A stretch of 64,000 bases of DNA from Cymbomonas tetramitiformis (Eukaryota; Chlorophyta; Pyramimonadophyceae; Pyramimonadales; Pyramimonadaceae): the NCBI GenBank assembly GCA_001247695.2, contig LGRX02033498.1:1-64000 (forward strand). Direction: 5' to 3'. This document shows, piece by piece, positions 44,404-54,004 of this stretch. Below the pieces are notes generated by a model. That model was not told the origin of the DNA, ran no database searches, and saw only the letters and a list, made by a program, of their open reading frames with translations. A program made the translations under genes and the position numbers. The first letter of the stretch is position 1. Every line of letters starts with the position of its first letter.

Positions 44404-44825
44404 CACACGCACACGCCCACACGCCCACACCGGCCCGCGCACGCACCGACTCGCGCACGTCCACACCACACCACCCATGATGAATTCGACTGTATAGAGT
44501 GGAGGAGAAGCAACTTCTATGACATTATGTGGACTTCAAGGGCGTACGCGCTCTCATGCGGTTGCTGCACAAGTACTTTTCGAATATCAGAGGTCGTAAG
44601 CCATTCATTATTCTCAGAGTCGTTTGCTGGCAGCATCATCGGACTGCTTTCTCCTGCATCGACGAACTGAACGCCATAGCTCGCCACCATATCTATATGT
44701 TCGGTTCCGCACACGAGTATTGGCATATGACCTCGTGCCTTAAGCGCGACAGCAACAGCGATAATTGGCTGAATGTCGCCACGCGTGCCGAATGACGCGA
44801 GAACTATGCGCAATGGGCGATTCAT
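33742..44825 (-). CDS. sterol-glucosyltransferase-like UDP-glycosyltransferase, long introns
   Basis: Exons read right to left. Exon 1, 44,825-about 44,535: MNRPLRIVLASFGTRGDIQP, the N-terminal signature of the UGT80/GT28-like group. A likely exon 42,804-42,717 carries IIASWIMNECSDL and AIDVVLDF. Then 36,404-36,215 (ILKLPPLSIKDF ... YVPGFAILDA), 35,669-35,552 (DIPILVSFGSIGNLDKT), 35,051-34,966 (RAVISSGNRCIALLPRV) and 33,944-33,742 (PHEALVPHCKAMVHHGG SGTTARCLMHGVPSV). The last four join in perfect phase and carry the sugar-donor motif HHGGSGTT and the DQ pair. The product should transfer glucose from UDP-glucose to a sterol or lipid at a membrane. About 60 residues between exons 2 and 3 and the extreme C-terminus are not located (a possible decayed continuation, DAASAFAARNRE, is near 33,560). 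Introns hold SINEs, a MITE relative and other repeats. Confidence 0.75.
34002..34112 (-). mobile_element. SINE tail copy in a UGT intron
   Basis: The reverse complement reads GGGAGAAGCGT ... TACTATCGGATGCCTCTGTG ... GTGCGTTGTGGTAAACCAGG GTTGATGG, matching the tail of the 38,484 element. It lies in the 34,965-33,945 intron. Confidence 0.7.
35178..35310 (+). mobile_element. 5'-truncated SINE with ~22-bp target duplication
   Basis: The tail segment (TATCACGGTCTGATTTACCA ATTAGATGCC...GGTGGTAAGCCAGAGTGAATA, about 35,199-35,284) is bounded by ATAGTGAGAGAGTGTGTGTG on the left and ATAGTGAGAGAGAGTGTGTG on the right. Truncation plus a long target duplication is the outcome expected from LINE-type target-primed integration. 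Confidence 0.7.
35400..35549 (+). mobile_element. SINE copy abutting a UGT splice donor
   Basis: Blocks TGTAGCCTTGTATACCCCG, TTGCGCCGGGAGAAGCG, CGCGGTCCGTGTCTACTATC, GGATGCCTCTG and GGTAAGCCAGGGTTGATTTT occur in family order. It is antisense to the UGT gene, and its tail ends within about 5 nt of the donor of exon 35,669-35,552. Confidence 0.75.
36410..38305. other. UGT intron sequence with dispersed repeats
   Basis: Probable intron. It contains three 60-bp repeats at about 36,515-36,655 ('ctcatcagcaaccttgtcatg' with 'gcactactttta') and the interspersed repeat listed at 37,140. No exon identified. Confidence 0.45.
37140..37485. repeat. interspersed repeat, copy 1
   Basis: Diverged direct copy of 41,365-41,730. 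Shared ordered phrases include CTTGATCGCTT(G/A)GGGACTTTGTGA, TTTGTGGAAATGAACGGG, CCCCGCG(T/G)TGGTTGATACC and TTTCACGTTGCGTGCCCGTAAGT. Both follow a TA-rich microsatellite. No TIRs or target duplication found. Confidence 0.7.
38308..38329. repeat. 22-bp perfect palindrome
   Basis: Core GTTACGCTAGCGTAAC extended symmetrically by TTT/AAA. Followed by 'accagaagAGGGGTTAAG'. See the partner at 38,918. Confidence 0.85.
38484..38818 (+). mobile_element. complete tRNA-derived SINE with 13-bp target duplication
   Basis: ATAGTATGGACAT occurs at 38,471-38,483 and again at 38,819-38,831, bounding a 335-bp insert. The insert begins with a tRNA-like head (38,490-38,564) and continues through a body (CCCGCCCGCGCCGGGTAAAG; GGATGCCTCTGTTGCTTGGC) to the tail GTAGTAAGCCAGAGTGTAAT TAA. 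Truncated tails of the same family occur at least seven more times between 31.0 and 41.8 kb. Confidence 0.9.
38490..38564 (+). ncRNA. tRNA-like head of the SINE (pol III promoter)
   Basis: Folds as a cloverleaf: acceptor GCTCCTG/CGGGGGC (7 pairs with G-T), D stem GCTC/GAGC, anticodon-like stem GTCGC/GCGAT, T stem GCAGG/CTTGC, then A. Box A (TAGCTCAGTGG) and box B (GGTTCAAATC) are intact. The anticodon loop appears to have eight bases, so it is a SINE promoter, not a working tRNA. Confidence 0.85.
38918..38939. repeat. 22-bp perfect palindrome, same core
   Basis: Same GTTACGCTAGCGTAAC core, extended symmetrically by ACT/AGT, so the arms changed together relative to the 38,308 copy. Also followed by a GGGGTTAA phrase. 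Confidence 0.85.
41365..41730. repeat. interspersed repeat, copy 2
   Basis: Pair of the 37,140 copy in the same orientation, also within the UGT gene span, following a (TA)n run at 41,350-41,370. Confidence 0.7.
41768..41825 (-). repeat. SINE 3'-tail fragment
   Basis: CATTCACTCTGGCTTACCAC CACGCATTGTGCGATTTG is the reverse complement of the tail seen at 31,940 and 35,245. Confidence 0.7.
44357..44415. repeat. (CA)n microsatellite
   Basis: A long CA run grading into CGCACA units; creates His-Thr frames that are not coding. Confidence 0.9.
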
Positions 44826-44829
44826 ATGC

Positions 44830-45790
44830 GGAGTTTTCACGCGTCAGTGCCGGTGGCCGTGTAGATCGATGCATGTGCGCATAATCTATTTGAATAATTT
44901 TGATAGGCGGAGTGCGGCTAGCAAATCACCTAGCTAATCATAGCATGCCATGATATATCTGAGTACGCGCACGCGAGCGTACGCGCTCGCGTGTGAGGAC
45001 GTGCGCGTGCATGTGTGCGGATTTTCTCCAGGACCGTCCGTCGGTGTTATGAAACGCGACTTTGACATTAATGTTGGTATTCGCTTACCAAGAGGCAAGC
45101 ACATAGGTGTGCATACATACGGTGCACGCGGTCATGCCATTAATAATGTGCTTCACGTCTTTGTTTTGCTTGGCGAGGACGTCTGGTATCTGATATCGAT
45201 GAACTGATGTATGCGGCTATAAGTATATGAACGGCAGTTATATATGGATTCAGAGCACCACCCGTTACGGCATTCGCACACAATGATATAACTATCGGCC
45301 ATCGAAGGCTACGCCTTACTCATCGATTGTTGATATTTGCGCATTATTCATCAGAATGGCGATACGTGTGCACCGCCGTAGTGGAAATCTCGACAGCTTT
45401 GTCAACTGCCACCTATCTTAAGCAGAGGTACTGATGGCGCAGACGTGAAATGCAGATGGTGTCGGTAGGAATTCCTAGCGGTCGCATGTGCGTACGGAGA
45501 TTGATCTAAAATAAACCATCCACATCCTGATGAGCACTGATGGCCTCTTCATGCACGATATCTTCGGGTACCGCACAGGAACGATCGATACGAAAGATTG
45601 TGCGGTGATTGCATTCCTCTATCGCTATCGCTCCCACGACTTTCGTTTATTAGTATTGATCGGTGACTCTATGCCGCCCTCCCCCTAATGGCATCGTCCT
45701 AGCACAATTCTCCGTGGTAAGCTCACCCCGTCATCCTTACCCTGCTTTTCTGCACATTTCAACAACCCCTAAACTACTCGTCACCAGAGT
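44830..45790. other. upstream region of the UGT gene
   Basis: No ORF with recognisable content. A 22-bp hairpin (ACGCGAGCG tacg CGCTCGCGT) lies at 44,971-44,992. Confidence 0.4.
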
Positions 45791-45807
45791 TTCTCCGAGC
45801 GCGGCCT

Positions 45808-45935
45808 GTGACACGCGAGGGTCGGCGTTACAGTTCATCGAAGAGGCTCGTAGAAACGGACTTATGGACCCCAGAATGTTACAAACCCTAAATATATATT
45901 TTAGTCCATAAGCTCTGTGGACAAGAGGAACCTCT
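45808..45935 (+). repeat. duplicated exon-like segment, copy 1
   Basis: Reads DTRGSALQFIEEARRNGLMD PRMLQTLN on the plus strand, then a stop a few codons on. It is preceded by TTACCCTGCTTTTCTGCAC ... CACCAG, a plausible acceptor. A paralogous segment lies at 54,005-54,125. Unknown protein. Confidence 0.5.
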
Positions 45936-46682
45936 AAACGGCGATTTCTTCCGATAACTAATATGCACGATCCTGTTTTAGGCGCAACCAGCAATTATTT
46001 CATCGCCATTTTCTAATCCCCCCAGTTCTACGCCGCCAGCATGTCGACGGTGTCACGATTCCTGATCAGCTGCGCACTTTAGAATTCGAGGAAGCCGACA
46101 GGAAGGTATGCTTCCTCTTGTGGACAGATCTGACCCAGTAGGAATTGTGAGTGCAAACGTCTTTGAGCCAACCTGACTCAGGTCCTGACAAAATACTACA
46201 AACTGAGGTATATCACTATTTTTGTTGGATCATCTGGTGTGATACATGTACTCTGTCTACACGACTCTATTCAATTTCAATAGCTTTGTAAAGGATATCA
46301 GGAAGGGTCATAACTACACACATCGCAAATGTTTTCCGAAAGCTGAGGAAGAAAATAACTGTACCTGGGTTCTACATTCATGCAGGCGAAACCCAGCTCC
46401 AAAATTAATTTCTCTTCAATATTGTTATGTTAATCTTACCTGCATGCTTGCTTACATTTTCTTCCTGGAACTAAGCATGGAATTTATATATTCAGCAAAC
46501 TGCTTTCGCCCGGGCCACAGATTCGTAGAGAGGGATACTGTGGGTCATTTTGTTCCTTGTTTTACCTCATACAGATGCCAATGTTTTCATCAAGGCCAAT
46601 TATCCTGCGTCCGATGTGGCTGCAGCCACACAGCATTTTAAAATGTGCTCCCGTGCAAAGCGGGTTAGGTCTACTCGCATTA

Positions 46683-48909
46683 TTACTTAGAGGAGCTTTT
46701 GGCAGGCATCCGAGACGTGCTATAAATATAAATTGATTGCGTCCCACGCTCATCACTTGGATATGCTGCGACTTGAAAGCCCCTGCATTCTGGTAGCTCC
46801 CAGTTAATGCTGACGACCACATTCTCTGCACAGAATTACGAGGCAGCCGTGTCAGAATAGCTGTGCAATGTGCATATAACCCTGCCACCATCGATTATCG
46901 ATGCATTGTCGTCAATCCACGATCGTCGTGACTGTGCAAACACCGCGGTTTGAAGCAGGGCTTCCATGCGATCTATGCGATCTCGCATAACATACTGCAT
47001 ACAAGGCTGTCACAAGCATTCGGCTTCAAGATGGTTCGACATGCAGAAAATTTTGCAAGAGGTCAGGCATCCTGCCAGGGGTGCACATAAGAGTATACTT
47101 GGGTCTGCCTGAAGGTAAGGCAGCAGCCGCTGCGCAATCTTTTGCAGGCAGCTCGGGAGAAGAAAGACGATTATCACGCTTGCGCCATCCAAACTGACTT
47201 CAAAGATGTCCGCCGTCTGACATCCCCAAGCATGCCCCGTGTGAGATGGGGCATCCAAGCATCAAAAATTGGATGAAGGATCGGTCCACTGGCAGGGTAA
47301 TCTGGTGTGATCACGGATCAGAGTGTGGAAGGCCGGTCTATCTCCCCTCTGAGCCGGATCCCACTTACAGTTCTCATGCTTAAAGCTAACTGCGTCGGAA
47401 CACCTTCCTCGGGCAGCACTGCCATCTTACCTGAAACTGCACCAACTCTCTGACTCCACGTGTGGCAGCGGCTACGGTGGCGCCTTCCACGAGATCTGAT
47501 TGGCCCCGGCACCACCCAGTGGCCTTATGGATCCTATGGCCCATGCTCGGAAAGGATCTGATTCGCCCCGGCACCACCCAGTGGCCTTATGGATCCTATG
47601 GCCCATGCTCGGAAAGGATCTGATTAGCCCCGGCACCACCCAATGGCCTTATGGATCCTATGGCCCATGCTCGGAAAGGATCTGATTGGCCCGGCACCAC
47701 CCAGTGGCCTTATGGATCCTATGGCCCATGCTCGGAAAGGGTCTGATTGGCCCCGGCACCACCCAGTGGCCTTATGGATCCTATGGCCCATGCTCGGAAA
47801 GGGAAACTGTACGGTATTCTGTGCTGCATCGCACATTCAGGCAGAACCTTGGTCGAGGTCTACGCCGAGCCCAGCGGCGCCGTGAACTTCGGCAGCGTGG
47901 AGAAGGAAGCGGCCATCCCCGCAGCCCAGGTCCAGCACATAGTCCTCCGAGCTCACTCCCACCTGCGCGGACGACGTACACATGAGCCAATGCGTGTGTA
48001 GATGGAGTTGCCGTTCCATCTGAGGACTACCCGCACTCATTGCGGCTACGTCGCTCGCACTCACTGCTTCAGGCGCAGCGATGACCTCTGCGATGCCCTG
48101 CCAATGGCCGATGACCTCTGCGATGACCTGCCGATGGCCGATGACCTCTGCGATGACATGCCACTGGCCGGCCTCTGCGGTGACCTGCTAGTGGCCATGA
48201 CCTCTGCGATGACCTGCCAGTGGCCATAACCTCTGCGATGACCTGCCAATGGCCAGAATGACCTCTCACGATGACCACCACCAGTAGCCGATGACCTCTG
48301 ATGACCTGCCAATGGCCGATGACCTCTGCGATGACCTGCCAATGGCCGATGACCTCTGCGATGACCTGCCAATGGCCGATGACCTCTGCGATGGCCTGCC
48401 AATGGCCATGATCTCTGCTGGCAGGAACTACATCCAGTGTCTCCCATGATATCAATGCAGTCACCCATGCGTCTCACATCGCGAGACATTAGCGTGCAGC
48501 AAGTGGTACCGACCAATGGAATGCTGCCACGAAGTCGAGCCCAAGGCACGACCAATGGAATGCTGCCACGAAGTCCAGCCCAAGGCACGGTGAATGCAGC
48601 TGATGCCACCCGTAGGGGCCTCACCCTCGTGCACACCGATTCGACAGTCTCGGGCGTTGCGGGAACAAAGGGCGCCTCGAAGCCGTCCGCCCAGTTGTAG
48701 CAGAACAATCTGGACGGTGCTGGCGTGTCGGAGAAGAGCCCCGGGTTCCTTCGCATCTTCTCCTCAAACTCGGGATCCGAGCCAGCATCGGCATCGGCAT
48801 CGGCATCAGAGCCGGCACCGGCACCGGCACCGCCATCGAAGCCGGCATCCGCGGCACCTTCTGATGTGGTGCTCGCACTGTCAAAATAGTTAGCATCCTC
48901 GAGCGCCAT
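46683..48909 (-). CDS. class I SAM-dependent methyltransferase, five exons, 241 aa
   Basis: Exons: 48,909-48,625; 47,962-47,848; 47,495-47,431; 47,216-47,099; 46,825-46,683. They total 726 nt with every junction in phase, ending at TAA. Exon 1 has an Asp/Ala-Gly-rich leader then EAPFVPATPETVESV. Exon 2 carries the SAM motif I, DYVLDLGCGDGRF, and the motif II acidic end GLGVDLDQ. Exon 3 continues DLVEGATVAAATRGV. Exon 4 has DIFEVSLDGASVIIVFLLP. Exon 5 has NVVVSINWELPECRGFQ ... SIYIY. The order PFVP ... LGCGDGR ... FLLP ... VVS-x-x-W fits small protein- or metabolite-directed methyltransferases of the ATPSCKMT-like kind. The substrate is unknown. Introns 1 and 2 are filled by minisatellites of 30 bp and 62 bp. 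Confidence 0.88.
47493..47802. repeat. 62-bp intronic tandem array carrying a splice-acceptor motif
   Basis: Five units of 61-62 bp (starts at 47,493, 47,555, 47,617, 47,679, 47,740). On the gene strand each unit contains GGCCAATCAGATC or a one-base variant of it. The copy at 47,496/47,495 is the acceptor used for methyltransferase exon 3 (AATCAG|ATCTCG). The array occupies most of the 353-bp intron 2. Confidence 0.9.
48070..48420. repeat. 30-bp minisatellite in methyltransferase intron 1
   Basis: About 11 units of the form GATGACCTCTGCGATGACCT GCCAATGGCC with small deletions. It lies wholly inside the 662-bp intron 47,963-48,624. Confidence 0.9.
48508..48597. repeat. two 45-bp direct copies in the same intron
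   Basis: CGACCAATGGAATGCTGCCA CGAAGTC(G/C)AGCCCAAGGCA occurs twice in tandem. Confidence 0.85.
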
Positions 48910-49214
48910 CGCCTTTGCATGCGCCTGTTCTTACGCCCCCCTCCCCCACCTCCCAACCTACGCCAATGGCCGTCCAAGAGGAGAAGATGAGCATCCCCCG
49001 CACGCTGCGAGACTGATCAGCAACCTCCGTCGTGCCGGCGCCCCCGATGCTCGAACTGGTGCATGCGGAGGCGCTCGCCCCCCTCCGAGCAGTGGCCTTG
49101 CCATGTGCCCGGAACTGTGCGGCTCGCAATCAAGTCTGCATGGGGAGGGGCCAGGGAACACGTGGCTCGCAGCGAGCGCGCAGCTGATATGCTGTGAAGG
49201 GGGTCCGTGCATAC

Positions 49215-52200
49215 CTCCAGAGCCTTCTCATCCAGGTCCGCACTGGGTGCTTCTTCTGCGCGATCCCCAGCACGCAGCCTCACCGGCCGAACATCGCCCA
49301 AGTCCACTCTCGCCGGGCATCCTAGCCACAGCTCGCGTGGGTGCCAACTACAGCGACAAGAGATCGGCCTCGCAAGCCTCGCTCTACGGCGTTTCAAGAG
49401 ACAGCCCGATGCACCACGTGGCGTGTGAATCAAGCGGGCGGCGCACACCGCGGCGAGGGGGATGGCGCGTGGGGCACCTGTTTGGGAACAGGTTGAGCGA
49501 ATACTCACCGTGAAGGAAGTGGAGGAAGCGGTCCTCCCCGCGCACCAGGGTAGCACTCTCCTGCTCGACCCCTTCTCCCCACAAGAGTGACCGGCCATTA
49601 CCAAACCGCGATTGCCACATTCTTTTCATTGGGCCCAGACAGCTGCTTGGCTTCGAGGCATATCCTGGCCGTGCGGAGGAAACGTGCGGAGCTTGTCTGC
49701 CAGCATCATGAGCTACACTGGTCAAGCCGCAGGGGGGCAGCAGGGAGTACGAACCTGGCTACCAATACGTCGTCGTACATGCGCTGCCATGTAGCGTATC
49801 GCAAAGCCGACTCTGTTCCCCATATCCGCGCGTGGCATGTGACGTCAAGTACATATTTGTATGCCGCTAGCCGATGTGATGGCTTTACTGCTGTTCTAAT
49901 TTTAAAAAAAGGTGATCTCTCACCATCCGGCTTTGTCACCAACACTTGCACCAAAATCAGGTAAACAGCGTTTTTTTTCACGCAGCTTTGGACCAAAATT
50001 GAGTTCTTTCTGCCCTCGGTTCTCAGATCAGATTCAACTATGCAGGCATACTTATCTAAAGTTTCATGCCGGCATTATTAGACACGATCAAATACGCAAG
50101 CACTCTGTATCGAGCGGTCTCGCCTGTAACGGGGCAGAGATCGAGATCTTGGTCAGCGGTTGGTGCGCGATTGGAAATCGGTAGTCTGCAACAACATTTT
50201 ATCGATCCTCAGCGGCCACAACCCGGGAGGCCCTTGCGATGGGGGGGGGGCGCACAACCCTGGAGGCCCTTGCGATGGGCGGGCCGCACAACCCTGGAGG
50301 CCCTTGAGATGGGGGGGTCGCACCTCCGCTCAGTGCTTGTGTTAGGACCTGAACCGTGCACGTTATAGAAGTGGTGAAAGGAGCACTCTCCTGTGCTCCC
50401 CACGAACCTCGCCCCCTTGTGGCTGTCTCACGTCTCCAACCTGCACCGTGCGTCTCATGTCGCCATTGTGACAGATTCCACGGACCAAGCATGCCTCATC
50501 TCTGAGCGCCAGGTGTCAGGCATTCACCCACGTTGTCGATGTGTGGCATCTTCATTATCTCATCGAGAGGGAGTGATGCGGTGATACAGACTCCCAGTAA
50601 GCAATTTGAAGACCCTTAGTTACGCGATGCCTCGGCTTCACCAAGCGCATTGCCTCCCCCCGTGCTGACGCAGAGGTGTGCGCCTGCATTGTGCCCAGAA
50701 GCCACTTGACTGCGTGGGGATGCGGTGTGCCCACGTGAAGCTGAACCGCCCAGCTGACGCAAATCTCATTCGACGCCGCGTGTGCTTGCTTGGTGGCATG
50801 CCCGCTCGCGTGGCACACACGTTCTCGCGGGAGGCGGCTTGGCGCCTCGAGGAAGAAAGGGACAGTCACCTGGATCCAGCTCGGCTGACACTGGCTCCGA
50901 TGTGCACAGCCTGCCCGCCCAAGCAACCCGTGGACAGCAGTCTCTGGCAATCAAGTCGTGCTATACGGCACACCTTGGACATTGCTGCTGACATCGTCAG
51001 TAATGCCCTAAAAAGCCCTAAACCCTAAATGGCACGTTAGGGTCATGTAGTGACCCTATCATGCACAGCCGGGCAGGAGGGCTCGTTGCACCCCCTTTGA
51101 GGAGGTTAGGGGAACGGTGCCTCGAATACGAGTGCTACTAACCCTCTGTGCTCCGGCAGTCTCTAGGGCCCAGCATACTCCGCAACAGCAGAGCATTGTC
51201 ACCGGCTGACGAGGGCGCACACCCCCGAGAAGTACGCAGCTGCTCGAGGTCCACGGTCTGCCCGAACGCCAGGAGATTCGTAGCAGCCGGTCGCTCGGTA
51301 TGTGTCAGCTGGCCCTGCAGTGGAAGGAGGACTGTGGATCGGTGAGCTGAGGAAGTGTCATGGTGTGCACCCCACTTGCTGGCCCCGAGTAAAGTTGCGC
51401 ACGCGCTTCAGGCGGCGGCGGCAGGTGGCGGCGGCGCCCCGAGTAAAGTTGCGGACGCGCTTCAGGCAGCAGCGGCAGGCGGCGTCGCCCCGAGTAAAGT
51501 TGCGCACGCGCTTCAGGCGGCGGCGGCAGGTGGCGGCGGCGCCCCGAGTAAAGTTGCGCACGCGCTTCAGGCGGCGGCGGCAGGTGGCGGCGGCGCCCCG
51601 AGTAAAGTTGCGCACGCGCTTCAGGCGGCGGGGGCAGGTGGCGGCGGCGCCCCGAGTAAAGTTGCGCACGCGCTTCAGGCGGCGGCGCCAGGCGGCGGCG
51701 GCGCCTCGAGTAGCGCTGCCTCGTGGCATGTCCAATGGCAACGAGCACAGTGTCCACTGCATAATGAAATAGGCGCGGCTCGATCTACGTGGGCATGCCT
51801 GATGATGGCTTTCGGGATAGAAGCGGAGGCAGCCGCTGCGTTCGTTGCTCGGGGAAAGCGCCAGCCAGCATGTGAGCACATCCTCCGATGGCGCAAGGCC
51901 TGCATACGTGGCATCCTGCAGCTCGTGCCACCCCATACCCCATCTCGGCACACGCACTCTCCTCTGAACGCCGTTATGACACCCACTGAGCAGCCCAGCC
52001 CCCCCTCTGAGCACCAATGTCCCCCCTTGTAAGGATCGCGATCGCTTCCTTGAGAATCACACCTGTCCCTCAACGCATCATTGAAGGTTTGTGAGCATGT
52101 CCTCAGCATCATTGAAGGTTTGTGAGCATGTCCCTCAACGCATCGATTTTGAAGGATTGTGTGTCCTCAAACGCAACATTGAAGGTTTGTGAGTATGTGC

Positions 52201-53777
52201 CTCAATGCATCATTGTTGTGAGCATGTCCCTCAACGCATCATTGAAGGTTTGTGAGCATGTCCCTCCGCTCTGATAAGCACTGCGATCGCCCTTTCGTGC
52301 ATAGTCGCCTTGACCACCACTCCCCTCCTCCAACCAACTCCCCTCCGCCGCACAGATCATGCAGAAGTCAACCGGGACTTAGCTCGGGGCGTAGTAAAAC
52401 TCAGTTCAACAGCGGCATTACGGCTTCAACAACTCCCCATCTCGAGCACCTCCAACTTCCCGTCCAAGCTTTAGCACCCACGTCAGAGGAACAGCCTGGC
52501 AGGAGATCCTTGTGACATACCTGGTGCCAGGAGAAGAAGCTATCCGAGGAGGGCCCCTGCGCAGCAGTGTGACAACCCTGGGTGAGGGCATGGGAGATAG
52601 GGCCTCAATTTTCGAGGCGACGACCTGAGTCAGACCGAATCGCCATGAGGTGGTCGCCAACCGGCCACGTGGCCCAAGAGCCGCGAGAAGCCCGCCCAGC
52701 TGCTGGCCCTTCAGCCCGCCCAGCCGCCTGCTCCTCGCACGGAGCTTGTTGTGGCGGGCCGCGCCTCCGGAGCAAACCATGCAAAGCACAGTTCTGCTCT
52801 GTTTGTCTCGGAGAAACAGGAGTTGTGCGCACCTTGATGTTCACATCGCTCGACCAAACCAGAATATCGGGACCGAGGATGGCCTGCACGACTTCGAGGA
52901 TGCGTGGATGGCGCACCAGCTGCGCGGCCCAGCGCGTGAGGAGGTGGAGCTTGAAGCGCTTGTTTCCTGCGAATGAATACCGACTTTAACACCGGTGTCA
53001 GTTCCTTGAGAACATTTCCCCGAGAACCGCGCTTCTTCCTCAAAGGCTTATCCAAACACTATGCCGCGCCATCCGTTGCCTCCGCGAGGTATCGCGTTTA
53101 GGATACGGCCGTTGACAACGGCTGTCATCATCGCGTTTGAGCACAGCTTATGCTAAATTTTGGAACGTCACTTCTTAACTCTTCACTACCGGACCTTGGA
53201 AGGGAAAAAGGAAAATGTGTGCACAGGTATGGCATACACACACGAAGCGACCTGCGGACCGCATCATGAATAGCATACCATAAGCTCGTTGTCCCAACGA
53301 TCCTGCCACGCAATCTGCAGAATCCTGTGAATCAGATTTCAAACATGGCACACACACACACACAAGGTGGGTGGCGAGGAAGGGCAATGTTCGGGGAAAA
53401 TATGCGCACGCGATAAGCGTGCCACGAAAAGTCACCTCGTAAGGAGTGGTCACACTCGTAGGCTTCAAGATCTGCCCTGAGTGTTCGCGCTTGATCTGCA
53501 ACATCCAACATATGAGAACGGAACTCAGAAACCTCGGGGACACTTTAGGGTTGTGGTACAATAATAAGATCTCTCGCCACATTCAGCGCGTGAAACGTCA
53601 TATGTCGCCACATAAGAATAGAACGCCTCACCCATATGAGCGCGGAGCATGCGGGCTCGCCACATCTGGGCTGTCAAAGAGAGAGGAAGGGTGAGGGGCA
53701 CCGAACGCACCGGGAGAAAGCACACGGACAGGGGAAAGAAACCCTTGCTCGCGGAACTTGGTGGCTAGTTGCTTCAT
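49215..53777 (-). CDS. phytanoyl-CoA dioxygenase (PhyH) family oxygenase, eleven exons found
   Basis: Exons: 53,777-53,711; 53,495-53,436; 52,966-52,833; 52,556-52,521; 51,915-51,799; 51,314-51,223; 50,910-50,870; 50,390-50,324; 49,812-49,755; 49,560-49,509; 49,255-49,215. They sum to 765 nt (255 codons), all in phase. The start is MKQLATKFREQGFLSPVRVL. Key parts: ILGPDILVWSSDVNIK; iron ligands WHQ|D (exons 4/5); DVLTCWLALSPSNERSGCL; NLLAFGQTVDLE; second iron His and 2-oxoglutarate Arg in SFHHFYNVHGSGPNTSTERR; VGFAIRYMAAHV; TLVRGEDRFLHF; APSADLDEKALE. It should be an Fe(II)/2-oxoglutarate hydroxylase. The last exon is not settled (a candidate acceptor CGCACAG|TTCCGG lies near 49,127). Exon 4 is 36 nt. 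Exon 5 ends at CAG|GCATGC, implying a GC-AG intron. The exon 6/7 junction is the least certain. Confidence 0.88.
50217..50315. repeat. ~37-bp tandem repeat in a PhyH intron
   Basis: Three units with ACAACCCTGGAGGCCCTTGC and a G-run. They lie in the intron between exons 8 and 9, just past the donor at 50,323. Confidence 0.8.
51388..51716. repeat. 54-bp GC-rich minisatellite in a PhyH intron
   Basis: Six units of about 54 bp (CCGAGTAAAGTTGCGCACGC then GCTTCAGGCGGCGGCGGCAGG and similar). They fill the 484-bp intron 51,798-51,315. Multiple-of-three length leaves long spurious frames on both strands. Confidence 0.9.
52055..52268. repeat. ~33-47-bp tandem repeat in a PhyH intron
   Basis: Units with CAACGCATCATTGAAGG and TTTGTGAGCATGTCC, about five copies. 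They lie inside the intron 52,520-51,916 between the microexon and exon 5. Confidence 0.85.
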
Positions 53778-54004
53778 ATTTAAAACGTGCGATATTTCCT
53801 CTGGTTGCAGCAGCTTTTGGCAGAACTTTATGGAGGAGTATTTCAGGAGAGCTGCTTGTTCACATATACATAACTTGAAAGACTTCTTAGACGAGAGTTC
53901 GTGCGAGTTTCGTTTTAGGTTTTACCATTATCGGTGTTATCTGTTTTGTGGCCTATCCTACTCTCGCAAGCCAGTGGTTACGAGCTTCGGCCGCTGCGCG
54001 TTGC

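Noticed and set aside
44231..44497. Thr-His repeat ORF
   Set aside because: (CA)n microsatellite translation.
47500..47885. Plus-strand frames reading repeated HPVALWILWPMLGK
   Set aside because: Translation of the 62-bp intronic array on the strand opposite the gene.
48061..48620. Continuation of methyltransferase exon 1 frame into WPLAGHRRGHRPLAG repeats
   Set aside because: Splicing at ACGAGG|GTGAGG to the acceptor at 47,963 restores family sequence; the repeat peptide is intron minisatellite.
51005..51028. CCCTAAACCCTAAA, possible interstitial telomere
   Set aside because: Only two short units; insufficient for a telomere or a healed break, mentioned only as weak taxonomic hint.
51302..52032. 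Ala/Gly-rich and Arg-rich ORFs of 150-225 codons
   Set aside because: They lie on the 54-bp intronic minisatellite of the PhyH-like gene; only the DATYAGLAPSEDVL part on the minus strand is exon.
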